The position numbers and the translations under genes were made by a program. This document shows, one piece after another, positions 25,939 to 34,123 of a stretch of DNA of 64,000 nucleotides. This DNA comes from Methylobacterium terricola. Its GTDB lineage: Bacteria > Pseudomonadota > Alphaproteobacteria > Rhizobiales > Beijerinckiaceae. The stretch is taken from positions 62,001 through 126,000 of the forward strand of contig NZ_VDDA01000012.1 of assembly GCF_006151805.1 (NCBI RefSeq). The letters are read 5' to 3'. Below the pieces are notes generated by a model. The model was not told where the DNA came from. It did no database searches and saw only the letters and a program-made list of their open reading frames with translations. How positions within the stretch are numbered: position 1 is the first letter of the stretch; each line of letters begins with the position of its first letter.

Positions 25939-26493
25939 TTACCCTTGCTTCGCTTCGGTGCCGGCCGCCGCCGCGATCGCGTCGAGCCAGCGCGCCAGCC
26001 GCACGCGGCTCGTCGCCGGGACCGGGCAGCCGACCTGGCTGCGGATGTAGAGCGCGAGGCTGGACCGGCCCTCCCCGCGGCCGACGATCTCGACCGTGAC
26101 GGTGTCCGGGCAGCGCAGCCACGCGGTCCGGGCGACGTAGCGGTCCTGCTCGCCCCAGGCGTCGGTGAACACCAGGGCGGTGCGCGGCTGGCGCTCCGCC
26201 ACCGCGCGGACGATGTCGCGCAGGCGCGCGCCGGGAACCGGGTAAGTCGGCGGCACCGCATCGGCCTCGGCCCGAGGACAGATGTCGGCGGCGCAGGCAA
26301 GGGCGTCGGTGCGGGAGGGCGTGCGGCGCAAGGCGGCGAAATCGACCGGGCCGAGATCCGGCGCCCCGAGCAGGGCGATCCAGACCTCCTCGATGCCGCC
26401 GGGCTCCTCGCCGCGGGCGATCGCCAGGGCACCCGCGGCGGCGACGGCCAGGACCAGGCCGAGGAGGACGAGAGCCACGAGCCGCCCGATCAC
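25939..26493 (-). CDS. DUF1499 domain membrane-anchored protein
   Basis: The 184-residue product has one N-terminal membrane helix (LVALVLLGLVLAVAAAGALA) and then a domain that fits DUF1499: PVDFAALRRTPSRTDALAC, DICPRAEADAVPPTYPV, LRDIVRAVAE, and a closing ALYIRSQVGCPVPATSRVR with the usual spacing. DUF1499 has no defined function; proteins with it are often membrane-tethered and linked to envelope or photosynthetic membranes. It lies between the polytopic protein (10-base gap) and the amine oxidase (4-base gap), implying shared expression. Confidence 0.7.
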   Translation of the reverse strand: MIGRLVALVLLGLVLAVAAAGALAIARGEEPGGIEEVWIALLGAPDLGPVDFAALRRTPSRTDALACAADICPRAEADAVPPTYPVPGARLRDIVRAVAERQPRTALVFTDAWGEQDRYVARTAWLRCPDTVTVEIVGRGEGRSSLALYIRSQVGCPVPATSRVRLARWLDAIAAAAGTEAKQG

Positions 26494-26503
26494 CTGTGCT
26501 CCT

Positions 26504-28342
26504 TCACGGCGCCGGCCGGACGCGCCAGACCCGCAACGGAGTCTCCCGCACCGGGACCGGCTCCAGCCCGGGCGGGGGCCCCTCGCCGCGGCCGAAGCGG
26601 AGCCCGGTACTCGGCGCGGGGCCCGGCGCCTCGCCCGCCTTCGCGGGCGGCACGCAGGCCACGATGTAGTCCGCCCCGACCCGCCGCGCCACCGCCGCCG
26701 TGGCCGCCTCGTCCCGGAATGCCTCGAGCGCCGCCGCGAGGCCGGGCAGCGCCCGGTGGTAGGGCGCCGCCACGACGGAATGGTGGCTGTGCAGGAGCAG
26801 GTCGGGACCGAGATCGATCTCGGCGAGGATCAGCCCCGGCGGTAGGGCGTCGAGTGCGGCGATCGCGCGGCGCTCGCTGCAATCGCGCCACGCGGCGTGC
26901 TCGGCCTCGAACGCCGCTCCGCTGCCGGCCGGGCCCGAAAAGGCCTGCGGGACCGAGGCGAGGAGGATCCACAGCTTGCCGCACAGGGCGAGGCTCAGGG
27001 CGAGCATGGCGAGGCGCCGCCGCGGCCCGGCCTCGGGCAGGCGCAGGAGCGCGACCGCCCGGTCGAGGACCGGGCCCGCCACCAGGGGCACGAAGGCACC
27101 GGCGACGTAGAGGCCCCGGAACTGCGTCGCACCGAGCGCGGTGCCGAGCCAGAGCGCGCCGGCGGTTGCGGCCATCAGGACCCGTTCGGCCGGCACGCGC
27201 CCGCGCCAGGCCCAGACGCTCGCCACGACGGCGCCGATCAGCACCGGCAGGTGGCCGGCGAGGACCGCCTCGGGGACCATCCACAGGAGCTGCCAGACCG
27301 GGCGCATCTCCCGCACCTTCACCAGCCACTCGTCGTGGACGAGGGCGGGCATGCCGGTGAACGGCCCGGCGGCGCAGGCCGGGAACAGGACGAGGAAGCC
27401 CGCGCCCGCGATGCCGCCGCCGGCGGCCAGCACGGCGAGGCGCGCCCGCCGCCCGCCGGTCACGAGGGCGGCGCTGCCGGCCGTGACGGCGGCGGCGGCC
27501 GCCAGCCACAACCAGGGCGGCGAGAGGGCGTCGCAGGCGGTGGCCGACCACAGGGCGGGTGCGGTCTGGACCGCGAACAGAACCGGGGCGACGAGGCCCA
27601 GGGCGAGGCCGAAGCCGAGGAAGGGCGGCAGAGCGGCGCGCCCGTCGCGCAGCCACCGCAGAGCGAGGACGAGGCCGGCCCCGGCGATGAGGGGCAAGGC
27701 CTCGAGCCCGACCGCCAGGGAGAACGCCGCCAGCGCCCCCGCGACGGCGCCGTCCCGCCGCGTCGGGGCCGGCCGGGCGAGGCGGAGGACGAGGGCGAGG
27801 ACCGCGCAGATCTGGACGTTGTGGTGATCGATCCGCCCGGGGGCGAACAGGCCGGTGACGAACACCGCCTGCCCGACTGCGAACACCGTGAAGGCCGCAG
27901 GCCGCCAGCCGAAGGCGCGGCGGATGCCGCGGTACAGGATGGCGGCGTAGAGGCCGAGCAGCAGCAGCGGCCACAGCAGGGCGGCGATCCCCTCCGCCAG
28001 GACCGGCCCGGCGAACGGACGGGCCAGCAGGACGAGGCCGGCGATCGGCGCATCGACGAGGCGCGACCAGTGCATCGGCGGAGCGCCCGCGTGGCGATGC
28101 TGGGCGAGGTCGAACCAGGGCTGCCCGGCCAGCAGGTCGCGCACCTGCACCATCCGCATGGCGTCGTCGGTATCCGGCAGACGCAAGGACCGCAGCACCG
28201 CCAGAAGGTCGGGCCAGGACAGGATCCCGGCGACGCTCGCCAGCACGATGAGCCAGACGACCGCCGGCCGATCGAACGGCGAGCGCTCCGCCCCTCCGGC
28301 CTTCGCTCCGGAGCTGGCCTGGGGAAGCGGGGCGGCGAGCAT
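26504..28342 (-). CDS. polytopic GT-C-like membrane protein
   Basis: The 612-residue protein has about 12 predicted membrane helices and a C-terminal soluble domain. Its first extracytoplasmic loop contains LPDTDDAMRMVQVRDLLAGQ followed by HWSRLVDAP, an arrangement like that of GT-C glycosyltransferases and STT3/AglB-type enzymes, where an acidic pair binds metal. I would call it a probable lipid-linked sugar glycosyltransferase, not a proven one. ATG at 28342 follows AGGA; upstream ATGs add only charged residues. It begins a three-gene operon and is divergent from a flavoprotein that could act on the same pathway. Confidence 0.6.
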   Translation of the reverse strand: MLAAPLPQASSGAKAGGAERSPFDRPAVVWLIVLASVAGILSWPDLLAVLRSLRLPDTDDAMRMVQVRDLLAGQPWFDLAQHRHAGAPPMHWSRLVDAPIAGLVLLARPFAGPVLAEGIAALLWPLLLLGLYAAILYRGIRRAFGWRPAAFTVFAVGQAVFVTGLFAPGRIDHHNVQICAVLALVLRLARPAPTRRDGAVAGALAAFSLAVGLEALPLIAGAGLVLALRWLRDGRAALPPFLGFGLALGLVAPVLFAVQTAPALWSATACDALSPPWLWLAAAAAVTAGSAALVTGGRRARLAVLAAGGGIAGAGFLVLFPACAAGPFTGMPALVHDEWLVKVREMRPVWQLLWMVPEAVLAGHLPVLIGAVVASVWAWRGRVPAERVLMAATAGALWLGTALGATQFRGLYVAGAFVPLVAGPVLDRAVALLRLPEAGPRRRLAMLALSLALCGKLWILLASVPQAFSGPAGSGAAFEAEHAAWRDCSERRAIAALDALPPGLILAEIDLGPDLLLHSHHSVVAAPYHRALPGLAAALEAFRDEAATAAVARRVGADYIVACVPPAKAGEAPGPAPSTGLRFGRGEGPPPGLEPVPVRETPLRVWRVRPAP

Positions 28343-28504
28343 GGTGTCGTCCTGGCTGGCCTCGATCGGCGATCCCGATTCGCATGCCGCCCTTACCCCC
28401 CGGTTAGCGCGGGCGGTTGAGCGGTTCTTTACCATCCGGCCGTTAAAGCTCGGGGAGAACCCCTTGTGCGTCGCGGCCGAGCCGCCCCCGGAGTAGCCCG
28501 AGCG

Positions 28505-30010
28505 ATGAGCCTTCACACCGAGACGCTGGTGATCGGTGCCGGACCGGCGGGCCTGACCACCGGCTACATGCTGGCCAAGGCCGGCCGCGACGTCGTGGTG
28601 CTCGAGCGCGATCCGACCCAGGTCGGCGGCATCAGCCGCACGGTCGCGTACAAGGGCTTCCTGTTCGACATCGGCGGCCACCGCTTCTTCTCGAAGTCGA
28701 AGGAGGTGGTCGATCTCTGGAACGAGATCCTGCCCGACGACTTCATCGAGCGGCCGCGGCTGTCGCGGATCTACTACAAGGGCAAGACCTACGCCTACCC
28801 ACTCAAGGCGTTCGAGGCCCTGCGCAACCTCGGCATCGTCGAGAGCGCGGCCTGCGTCGCCTCCTATCTCTGGGCCCGGGCGCGGCCGATCCGTGACCCG
28901 AAGAGCTTCCACGAGTGGGTCCGCAACCAGTTCGGCGAGCGGCTGTTCTCGATCTTCTTCAAGACCTACACCGAGAAGGTGTGGGGCATGTCCTGCGACG
29001 ACATCTCGGCCGACTGGGCGGCGCAGCGCATCAAGGGGCTCGACCTCGGCGCGGCGATCCGCGACGGGGTCAAGCGCTCGCTCGGGCTGCACCGGCCGGC
29101 GACGGCCGGCGACGGCCCAGTCATCAAGACGCTGATCGAGTCGTTCCGCTATCCGCGCCGCGGGCCGGGCATGATGTGGGACGCCGCCGCCGGCGCGATC
29201 CGCCGCAACGGCGGCCGGGTCGTCCTCGACCGGCGGGTCGATAGCCTGTCGTACGACGCCGGCACCCAGCTGTGGACGGTGAGCGCCCGGCGCCAGGACG
29301 GCAGCCGCGAGACCTACACCGCCCGCAACGTCGTCTCCTCGGCGCCGATCCGCGAGCTCGTCGGGGCGATCCGCCCGGCGCCCCTGAGCACCTTCCAGGC
29401 CCGCTCCCTGCGCTACCGCGACTTCGTCACCGTGGCGCTGATCGCACGGGCCAAGGATAGCTTCCCGGACAACTGGATCTACGTCCACGACCCGGCGGTG
29501 AAGGTCGGGCGGGTGCAGAACTTCCGCTCGTGGTCGCCCGAGATGGTGCCGGACGAATCCTATACCTGCCTCGGCCTCGAGTATTTCTGCTTCGAGGGCG
29601 ACGGGCTGTGGAACGCGCCGGATTCCGAGCTGATCGCGCTCGCCCGCCGCGAGATCGGCCAGATCGGCCTCGTCGACCCGGCCAGCGTGGTCGATGCCTG
29701 CGTGGTGCGCCAGCCCAAGGCCTACCCGGTCTACGACGACGCCTACCGCGCCCACGTCGCGACGATCCGCCGGGACCTCGAGGGCAGCTTCCCGACCCTC
29801 CACCTCGTCGGCCGCAACGGGATGCACAAGTACAACAACCAGGACCACGCGATGATGACCGCGATGCTGACCGCGCGGAACATCCTGCTCGGCGAGCGCC
29901 GCTACGACGTGTGGAACGTCAACGAGGACGCCGAATACGCCGAGGCCGGGTTGTCGGGCGTGCAGGAGGCGCTGGGCAGCGAGCGGATGGTGCCGCGCAA
30001 GGTGGCGTGA
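28505..30010 (+). CDS. FAD-dependent oxidoreductase, UDP-galactopyranose mutase/protoporphyrinogen oxidase-like
   Basis: The 501-residue protein has an N-terminal FAD motif VIGAGPAGLTTGYMLAKAGR and continues LERDPTQVGGISRTV, then DIGGHRFFSKSKEVVDLWNE, which is typical of the COG1232 NAD(P)/FAD proteins encoded in polysaccharide and polyprenyl-sugar clusters. The C-terminus contains LVGRNGMHKYNNQDHAMMTA, a block conserved in this subgroup. It is not a standard haem HemY. The ATG at 28505 is the first after the intergenic region. It is divergent from the GT-C-like gene with a 162-bp gap. Confidence 0.82.
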   Translation: MSLHTETLVIGAGPAGLTTGYMLAKAGRDVVVLERDPTQVGGISRTVAYKGFLFDIGGHRFFSKSKEVVDLWNEILPDDFIERPRLSRIYYKGKTYAYPLKAFEALRNLGIVESAACVASYLWARARPIRDPKSFHEWVRNQFGERLFSIFFKTYTEKVWGMSCDDISADWAAQRIKGLDLGAAIRDGVKRSLGLHRPATAGDGPVIKTLIESFRYPRRGPGMMWDAAAGAIRRNGGRVVLDRRVDSLSYDAGTQLWTVSARRQDGSRETYTARNVVSSAPIRELVGAIRPAPLSTFQARSLRYRDFVTVALIARAKDSFPDNWIYVHDPAVKVGRVQNFRSWSPEMVPDESYTCLGLEYFCFEGDGLWNAPDSELIALARREIGQIGLVDPASVVDACVVRQPKAYPVYDDAYRAHVATIRRDLEGSFPTLHLVGRNGMHKYNNQDHAMMTAMLTARNILLGERRYDVWNVNEDAEYAEAGLSGVQEALGSERMVPRKVA

Positions 30011-30014
30011 CCGC

Positions 30015-30164
30015 TCACGAGACCGAGGGCCTGGGCCCGCAGCGCAGGCTCAGGAGCTCGTCCAGCGTCGGAGCGTCGCCGGTGAGGAGGCGCCCCCAGG
30101 CCGGTGCCGTCGCGGCGGCGAGGGCGAGGGCCAGGAGGACCCACGGCAGGGCGGCGCGGATCAT
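30015..30164 (-). CDS. 49-residue membrane-anchored small protein
   Basis: The product begins MIRAALPWVLLALALAAAT, a single hydrophobic helix that could be a signal anchor, and ends with a short tail DELLSLRCGPRPSVS. Its ATG overlaps the TGA of the DUF2243 gene (TCAT at 30161-30164), which supports translational coupling and a real gene. I do not recognise the family. Confidence 0.5.
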   Translation of the reverse strand: MIRAALPWVLLALALAAATAPAWGRLLTGDAPTLDELLSLRCGPRPSVS

Positions 30165-30661
30165 CGCCGCGCCCGCAGCAGGAGGCCGCCCGCCAGCGCC
30201 ATGGCGGCGCCCCAGGCGAGGAACCCGGCATCCCACCAGGCCCAGGCGGCGCGGGGCGCCGTCTCGTTGACGTGGTGCACGCCGAGAATCTGGTGGTCGA
30301 TCGTGCCCTCGATCAGGTTGAACGCCGCCCAGCCGAGCAGCACGGCACCGACGAGCGCACGGCCGTCGTCAGGGCCACCGCGGCGCCAGAGCAGGAACAC
30401 CCCGAACACCACGAAGACGTAAGTCGCGCTGTGGAAATAACCGTCCCAGCGGGTGTTCAGCGCGAGCGCCTCGAGCGACGTGACCGGATACCAGCTGCTC
30501 AGCATGTGGTGCCATTGCAGCAGCTGATGCAGCACGATCCCGTCGAAGAAGCCGCCGAGCCCGAGGCCGACCAGGAGGCCGGGCAGCAGACCATGCGAAA
30601 GGCCGTTCCTGGTTCGGGCATGTCGCGATCGGGCATGTCGGGATCGGGGGAGCGCCGTCAT
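30161..30661 (-). CDS. DUF2243 domain membrane protein
   Basis: The 166-residue protein has four predicted helices and the DUF2243 pattern GFFDGIVLHQLLQWHHMLS, followed by NTRWDGYFHSATYVFVVFG and FNLIEGTIDHQILGVHHVNE. The many conserved histidines in or next to membrane helices suggest metal or haem contact. Homologues often stand near cytochrome oxidase or copper genes, but none is seen here. ATG at 30661 is chosen over the one at 30682 because both give the same domain and the shorter one is nearer to it. A tiny gene follows with an overlapping start. Confidence 0.8.
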   Translation of the reverse strand: MTALPRSRHARSRHARTRNGLSHGLLPGLLVGLGLGGFFDGIVLHQLLQWHHMLSSWYPVTSLEALALNTRWDGYFHSATYVFVVFGVFLLWRRGGPDDGRALVGAVLLGWAAFNLIEGTIDHQILGVHHVNETAPRAAWAWWDAGFLAWGAAMALAGGLLLRARR

Positions 30662-30725
30662 GCGGGGCGAACGGCACGCCACTGCATCCGTTCCGGCGCT
30701 GGATCGACGGGGGGCGCGGCCGGTC

Positions 30726-32348
30726 TCAGCGCGACGCGAGCGGCTGCTTGACCGGGACGCGCGGGATCAGCCGGTCGATCTGCGCCGGCGAGAGTCGGCC
30801 GGTCGCCTCGGCACCAAGGCTGCGCTGGAACTTCGCGATCGCCGCCCGGGTCTCATCCCCGGCCCTGCCGTCGGGTCGCCCGGCGTAATGCCCGGCCTTG
30901 GCCAGCGCCTGCTGGATCCGGCGCCACTCCTCCGGCTGCAGGGCCGCCACGGCGGGGCCGGCCGGCGTCCCGGTGCCCGGATGCTCTTGGGCTTGGGAGT
31001 TCTGGCCGTGCGAATCGTTGCCGCTCGTGCCCTGGCGGCCCGGTTCCTCGCCAGGCGTCCCGGCGAGGGACGCCTTGAGGACGGCGATCCGGCCCTTGAT
31101 CTCGGACAAGGCCTGATCGGCCTCGCTGCCGCCGCCGGCGAGAGCGACGAGGTGCTCCCGCTGCCGGGACAGCTCATCGCGGGCAGCCGCGATGCCGCGG
31201 GAGGTCTCATCGAGGCCGTCGACCATGCCGGCGAGCCGCGCGACCGCCTCGTGGTTGGTCTGCGCCGTCCGGCCGAGTTCCGAGAGCCGATCGGCGATCT
31301 CGGCGCGCAGGGCGGCTCGGGCCGCTTCGCCCTCCGCCCGGGCCGCGCCCAGCGCCTCGCGCTGCTCCGCGATCTGGGACCGCAATGCCGCCATCTCGCG
31401 GATCGCCGCCTCGATGCCCGACCTGGCTTCGGCCGAGCCGGCCTCGGCCTCGGCCCTGGCCCCGTCTGCGAGACGCCGCTCCTCCTGCCCGGTCTCCGCC
31501 GCGCGGCGCAGGCCGTCGATCGAGGCCCCGACGAGGTCGAGCTCGCCCCGGCGCCGCAGGACGGTCAGGTCGAGCGCCTCCATCTCGGCGGTGAGCCGTT
31601 GCGACCGCGCCGCGAGATCGCGCGCCTGCCCCTCCCCCTCCCCCAGGGCGACGAGACGGACGCCGCCCGGGTCGTGCGCCTCGGCCGGGAGGCCCGCGGC
31701 CTCGCGCAGGCCCTTCCCCGCCTGGGCGAGGACCGCCTCGGCCGTGACCGCCGCATCGTCGCGCGACAGGAGCACCGCCGCTCCGGCGAGCAGGAGCAGG
31801 ACCGCGGCAGCCAGGGCCGCGGGCAGGATGCGGGTCCGGTCCCGTTCCCCGGTCGGGGCGGCCGCCGGCACCGGAGGCGGGCCGCCGGTCCGGCCATCGT
31901 CCGGCCCGGCGGCCGTGAGGCAGCCCGCATCGCGCAGGTTGATCAGGATCTGCACGCATCCCTGGATCTCCCGGACCGTGACGAGCAGGCCTTCCTTGTC
32001 CTCCGGGCGCAGCATGCTGAGCGGGAGGGCGTGCGCGGCCCGCATCGCGGCCCCGAGATCGGGATCGATGTAGCGCGAATAGACCGGGTGCTGCAGCAGG
32101 CAGCGGGTGACAACGGAATATTTGCTCCGGATGGCGTAAAAATTGTCATCCTGGAAGCCGTTATTGATGAACCGAGCCACATCGACCAGCTCGGCCAATT
32201 CGGCAGCGAGGATCTCGAGTTCATCGCGCCGATCGGAGAAAGCAACGGGCCGCACCTTGGCGGTACGGCGCGCGATCCAGAAAGCAGCGATGAGCAAAAA
32301 TGTGCCGGCAAAAAGCGCTATGGCGAGGATCCATACGTCCGGATGCAT
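30726..32348 (-). CDS. two-TM coiled-coil protein with C-terminal peptidoglycan-binding domain
   Basis: The 540-residue protein has a first membrane helix at 5-25, a soluble segment of about 150 residues (DELEILAAELAELVDVARFI, LLQHPVYSRYIDPD), and a second helix near 175-197. A long coiled coil (about 215-400) follows, then a Pro/Gly-rich linker, and a PG_binding_1 domain (about 465-530: EWRRIQQALAKAGHYAGRPD, GDETRAAIAKFQRSLG). This suggests a protein spanning inner membrane and periplasm that touches the cell wall. No enzyme domain is visible. It is alone and has a 332-bp upstream region. Confidence 0.7.
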   Translation of the reverse strand: MHPDVWILAIALFAGTFLLIAAFWIARRTAKVRPVAFSDRRDELEILAAELAELVDVARFINNGFQDDNFYAIRSKYSVVTRCLLQHPVYSRYIDPDLGAAMRAAHALPLSMLRPEDKEGLLVTVREIQGCVQILINLRDAGCLTAAGPDDGRTGGPPPVPAAAPTGERDRTRILPAALAAAVLLLLAGAAVLLSRDDAAVTAEAVLAQAGKGLREAAGLPAEAHDPGGVRLVALGEGEGQARDLAARSQRLTAEMEALDLTVLRRRGELDLVGASIDGLRRAAETGQEERRLADGARAEAEAGSAEARSGIEAAIREMAALRSQIAEQREALGAARAEGEAARAALRAEIADRLSELGRTAQTNHEAVARLAGMVDGLDETSRGIAAARDELSRQREHLVALAGGGSEADQALSEIKGRIAVLKASLAGTPGEEPGRQGTSGNDSHGQNSQAQEHPGTGTPAGPAVAALQPEEWRRIQQALAKAGHYAGRPDGRAGDETRAAIAKFQRSLGAEATGRLSPAQIDRLIPRVPVKQPLASR

Positions 32349-32680
32349 GCCTCGATCCCCCCACCTGTTTCACTCTGTCATCCGTGAGGTTAGATGACCC
32401 AAGGTCGTTTTCAAGGATATTTTTAGGAATGCATTGGGCCCCGTTGCGCCGACATCGCGAATGTGAGCCGGGCTGCCCGCGTGGCCCCCTGGCCGGGTCG
32501 CCCCGGGGCATGAGGCCGCAACGCCGCGCGGGCCGTGGGCGTCCCCGATCGGCGTCTCCGCGCCGCGATCGGGCGGCACGGCGCAAAGAGCTTCACAGGG
32601 CCCGCCCCCTCGACTAAGGAGCCGACAAGAGTTCCTGCTCAGACCGCTTCAGCCGAGACTCGCGGAAGGACCCCACGACC
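32349..32680. other. 332-bp divergent intergenic region
   Basis: It separates two divergent genes, the coiled-coil protein and the NDUFA9-like gene. A short AT-rich patch (about 32400-32435) may carry the leftward promoter. The ribosome binding site GGAAGGA for the NDUFA9-like gene is at its right end. No gene is supported. Confidence 0.4.
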
Positions 32681-33847
32681 ATGACCGGCTTCGACACCGT
32701 CGGACTGACCCGGCCCGCCTCGCAGCTCGTGACCGTGTTCGGGGGGTCGGGCTTCCTCGGCCGCCACGTCGTCCGGGCGCTGGCCAAGCGCGGGTACCGG
32801 ATCCGGGTGGCGGTGCGCCGGCCGGACCTCGCCCAGTTCCTCCAGCCCCTCGGCCGCGTCGGCCAGATCGTCGGCGTGCAGGCCAACCTGCGCAACCCGG
32901 CCTCGATCGTGCGGGCGGCCGAGCACGCCGACATCGTGGTCAACCTCGTCGGCATCCTGCAGGAGAGCGGCAGCCAGAGCTTCCAGCGCCTGCAGGCCGA
33001 CGGCGCTGCCGAGGTCGCCCGCGCCGCCGCCGCGGTGAACGCGCCGTTGGTGCATGTCTCGGCGCTCGGCGCCGACGCGGATTCGGCCTCGTCCTATGCC
33101 CGCTCGAAGGCGATCGGCGAGGCCCGGGTATTCGAGGCGCGGCCCGACGCGGTGGTGTTCCGTCCGTCGATCGTGTTCGGGCCGGGCGACAGCTTCTTCA
33201 ACCGCTTCGCCGGCCTCGCCCGGATGCTGCCGGTGCTGCCCCTCGCCGGGGCCGGGGCGCGGATGCAGCCGGTCTTCGCCGGCGACGTCGCCGAGGCGAT
33301 CGCCCGGGCGGTCGAGGGCCAGCTCCAGGGCGGCCGGGTCTACGAGCTCGGCGGGCCGGAGATCCTGACCCTGCAGCAGCTCGTCGAGTACACCCTGAAG
33401 GTGACGATGCGCAGCCGCGTGGTGCTGCCGCTGCCGGCCCCCGCCGCCCGGTTCCAGGCCCGGGTGATGGAGATCGTCGACACCGCGACGCTGGGCCTCC
33501 TCCCCGACACCCTCAAGCTCACCCGCGACCAGGTCACGCTGCTCCAGAGCGACAACATCGTGTCGGAGGCCGCCAGGGCGGAAGGCCGCACGATCGAGGG
33601 CATCGGCATCGCGCCGACCGCGATCGAGGCGGTGGTGCCGGGCTATCTCTGGCGCTTCCGCAAGGCCGGCCAGTTCGCCACCGGCCGCGGGACGCCCGAG
33701 ATGGCCGCGACGCCGGACCTGATGGCGCCGGAGCCGATGGGCGCCGGCTCGCAGCACCACCCGCGCGATGCGAGCGGCCCGGCGGTCGGGTCCCTCGCGG
33801 CGGGTGCCGGCCCGGCGCCCGGGGTGCGGTGGGGCAAGCGGCAGTAA
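32681..33847 (+). CDS. complex I NDUFA9 subunit family protein
   Basis: The 388-residue protein is an atypical SDR with nucleotide motif VTVFGGSGFLGRHVVRALAK. It also has VVNLVGILQESGSQSFQ, VHVSALGADADSASSYARSK and FRPSIVFGPGDSFFNRFAG, all characteristic of the NDUFA9/39-kDa family. In mitochondria the homologue is an accessory subunit of complex I that binds NADPH; in alphaproteobacteria, its role is presumed similar or in quinone handling. A Pro/Gly-rich tail of about 50 residues ends the protein. A classical terminator follows. Confidence 0.9.
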   Translation: MTGFDTVGLTRPASQLVTVFGGSGFLGRHVVRALAKRGYRIRVAVRRPDLAQFLQPLGRVGQIVGVQANLRNPASIVRAAEHADIVVNLVGILQESGSQSFQRLQADGAAEVARAAAAVNAPLVHVSALGADADSASSYARSKAIGEARVFEARPDAVVFRPSIVFGPGDSFFNRFAGLARMLPVLPLAGAGARMQPVFAGDVAEAIARAVEGQLQGGRVYELGGPEILTLQQLVEYTLKVTMRSRVVLPLPAPAARFQARVMEIVDTATLGLLPDTLKLTRDQVTLLQSDNIVSEAARAEGRTIEGIGIAPTAIEAVVPGYLWRFRKAGQFATGRGTPEMAATPDLMAPEPMGAGSQHHPRDASGPAVGSLAAGAGPAPGVRWGKRQ

Positions 33848-33871
33848 GAATTCAGGTCAGCACACAATCAG

Positions 33872-33902
33872 AAGGGCGGTCCCGCGGGACCGCCCTTTTT
33901 TC
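33872..33902 (+). terminator. intrinsic terminator after the NDUFA9-like gene
   Basis: AAGGGCGGTCCC and GGGACCGCCCTT pair perfectly around GC, and the right arm runs into T residues (33896-33901). It lies 25 bases after the stop codon. This is the clearest intrinsic terminator in the window. Confidence 0.9.
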
Positions 33903-33912
33903 GTGACCAATC

Positions 33913-34081
33913 CCCTTTCCCGGACGACTGCAGCGACAGCGGAAGGAGATCCGGGACCCAGCACGAGAAGCCGCAAAGCGTCCGCTCGTGTGCAACGGTG
34001 CAGCGGACTGAGCCGCTTCGCGGCACATCTCCCCTGGATCCCGGATCTCCCTCCGCTTCGCTTCAGTCGTCCGGGAAAGGG
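33913..34081. repeat. large nested palindrome
   Basis: Outer arms 33913-33930 and 34064-34081 are perfect 18-bp inverted repeats; the pairing continues inward imperfectly (AGATCCGGGA opposite TCCCGGATCT). A second inverted repeat lies inside (AGCCGC and TCCGCT around 33970-34024). The total of 169 bp could form a long branched hairpin. A partial relative of the arm, CGGACGACTGAAGC, lies at about 54968-54981, so this is a repeat family. It occupies most of the gap between the terminator and the SDR gene. Confidence 0.75.
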
Positions 34082-34123
34082 TGGGAGGCAGGATGAATCA
34101 CGATCCTGCTTCAAGAGCCTTTT

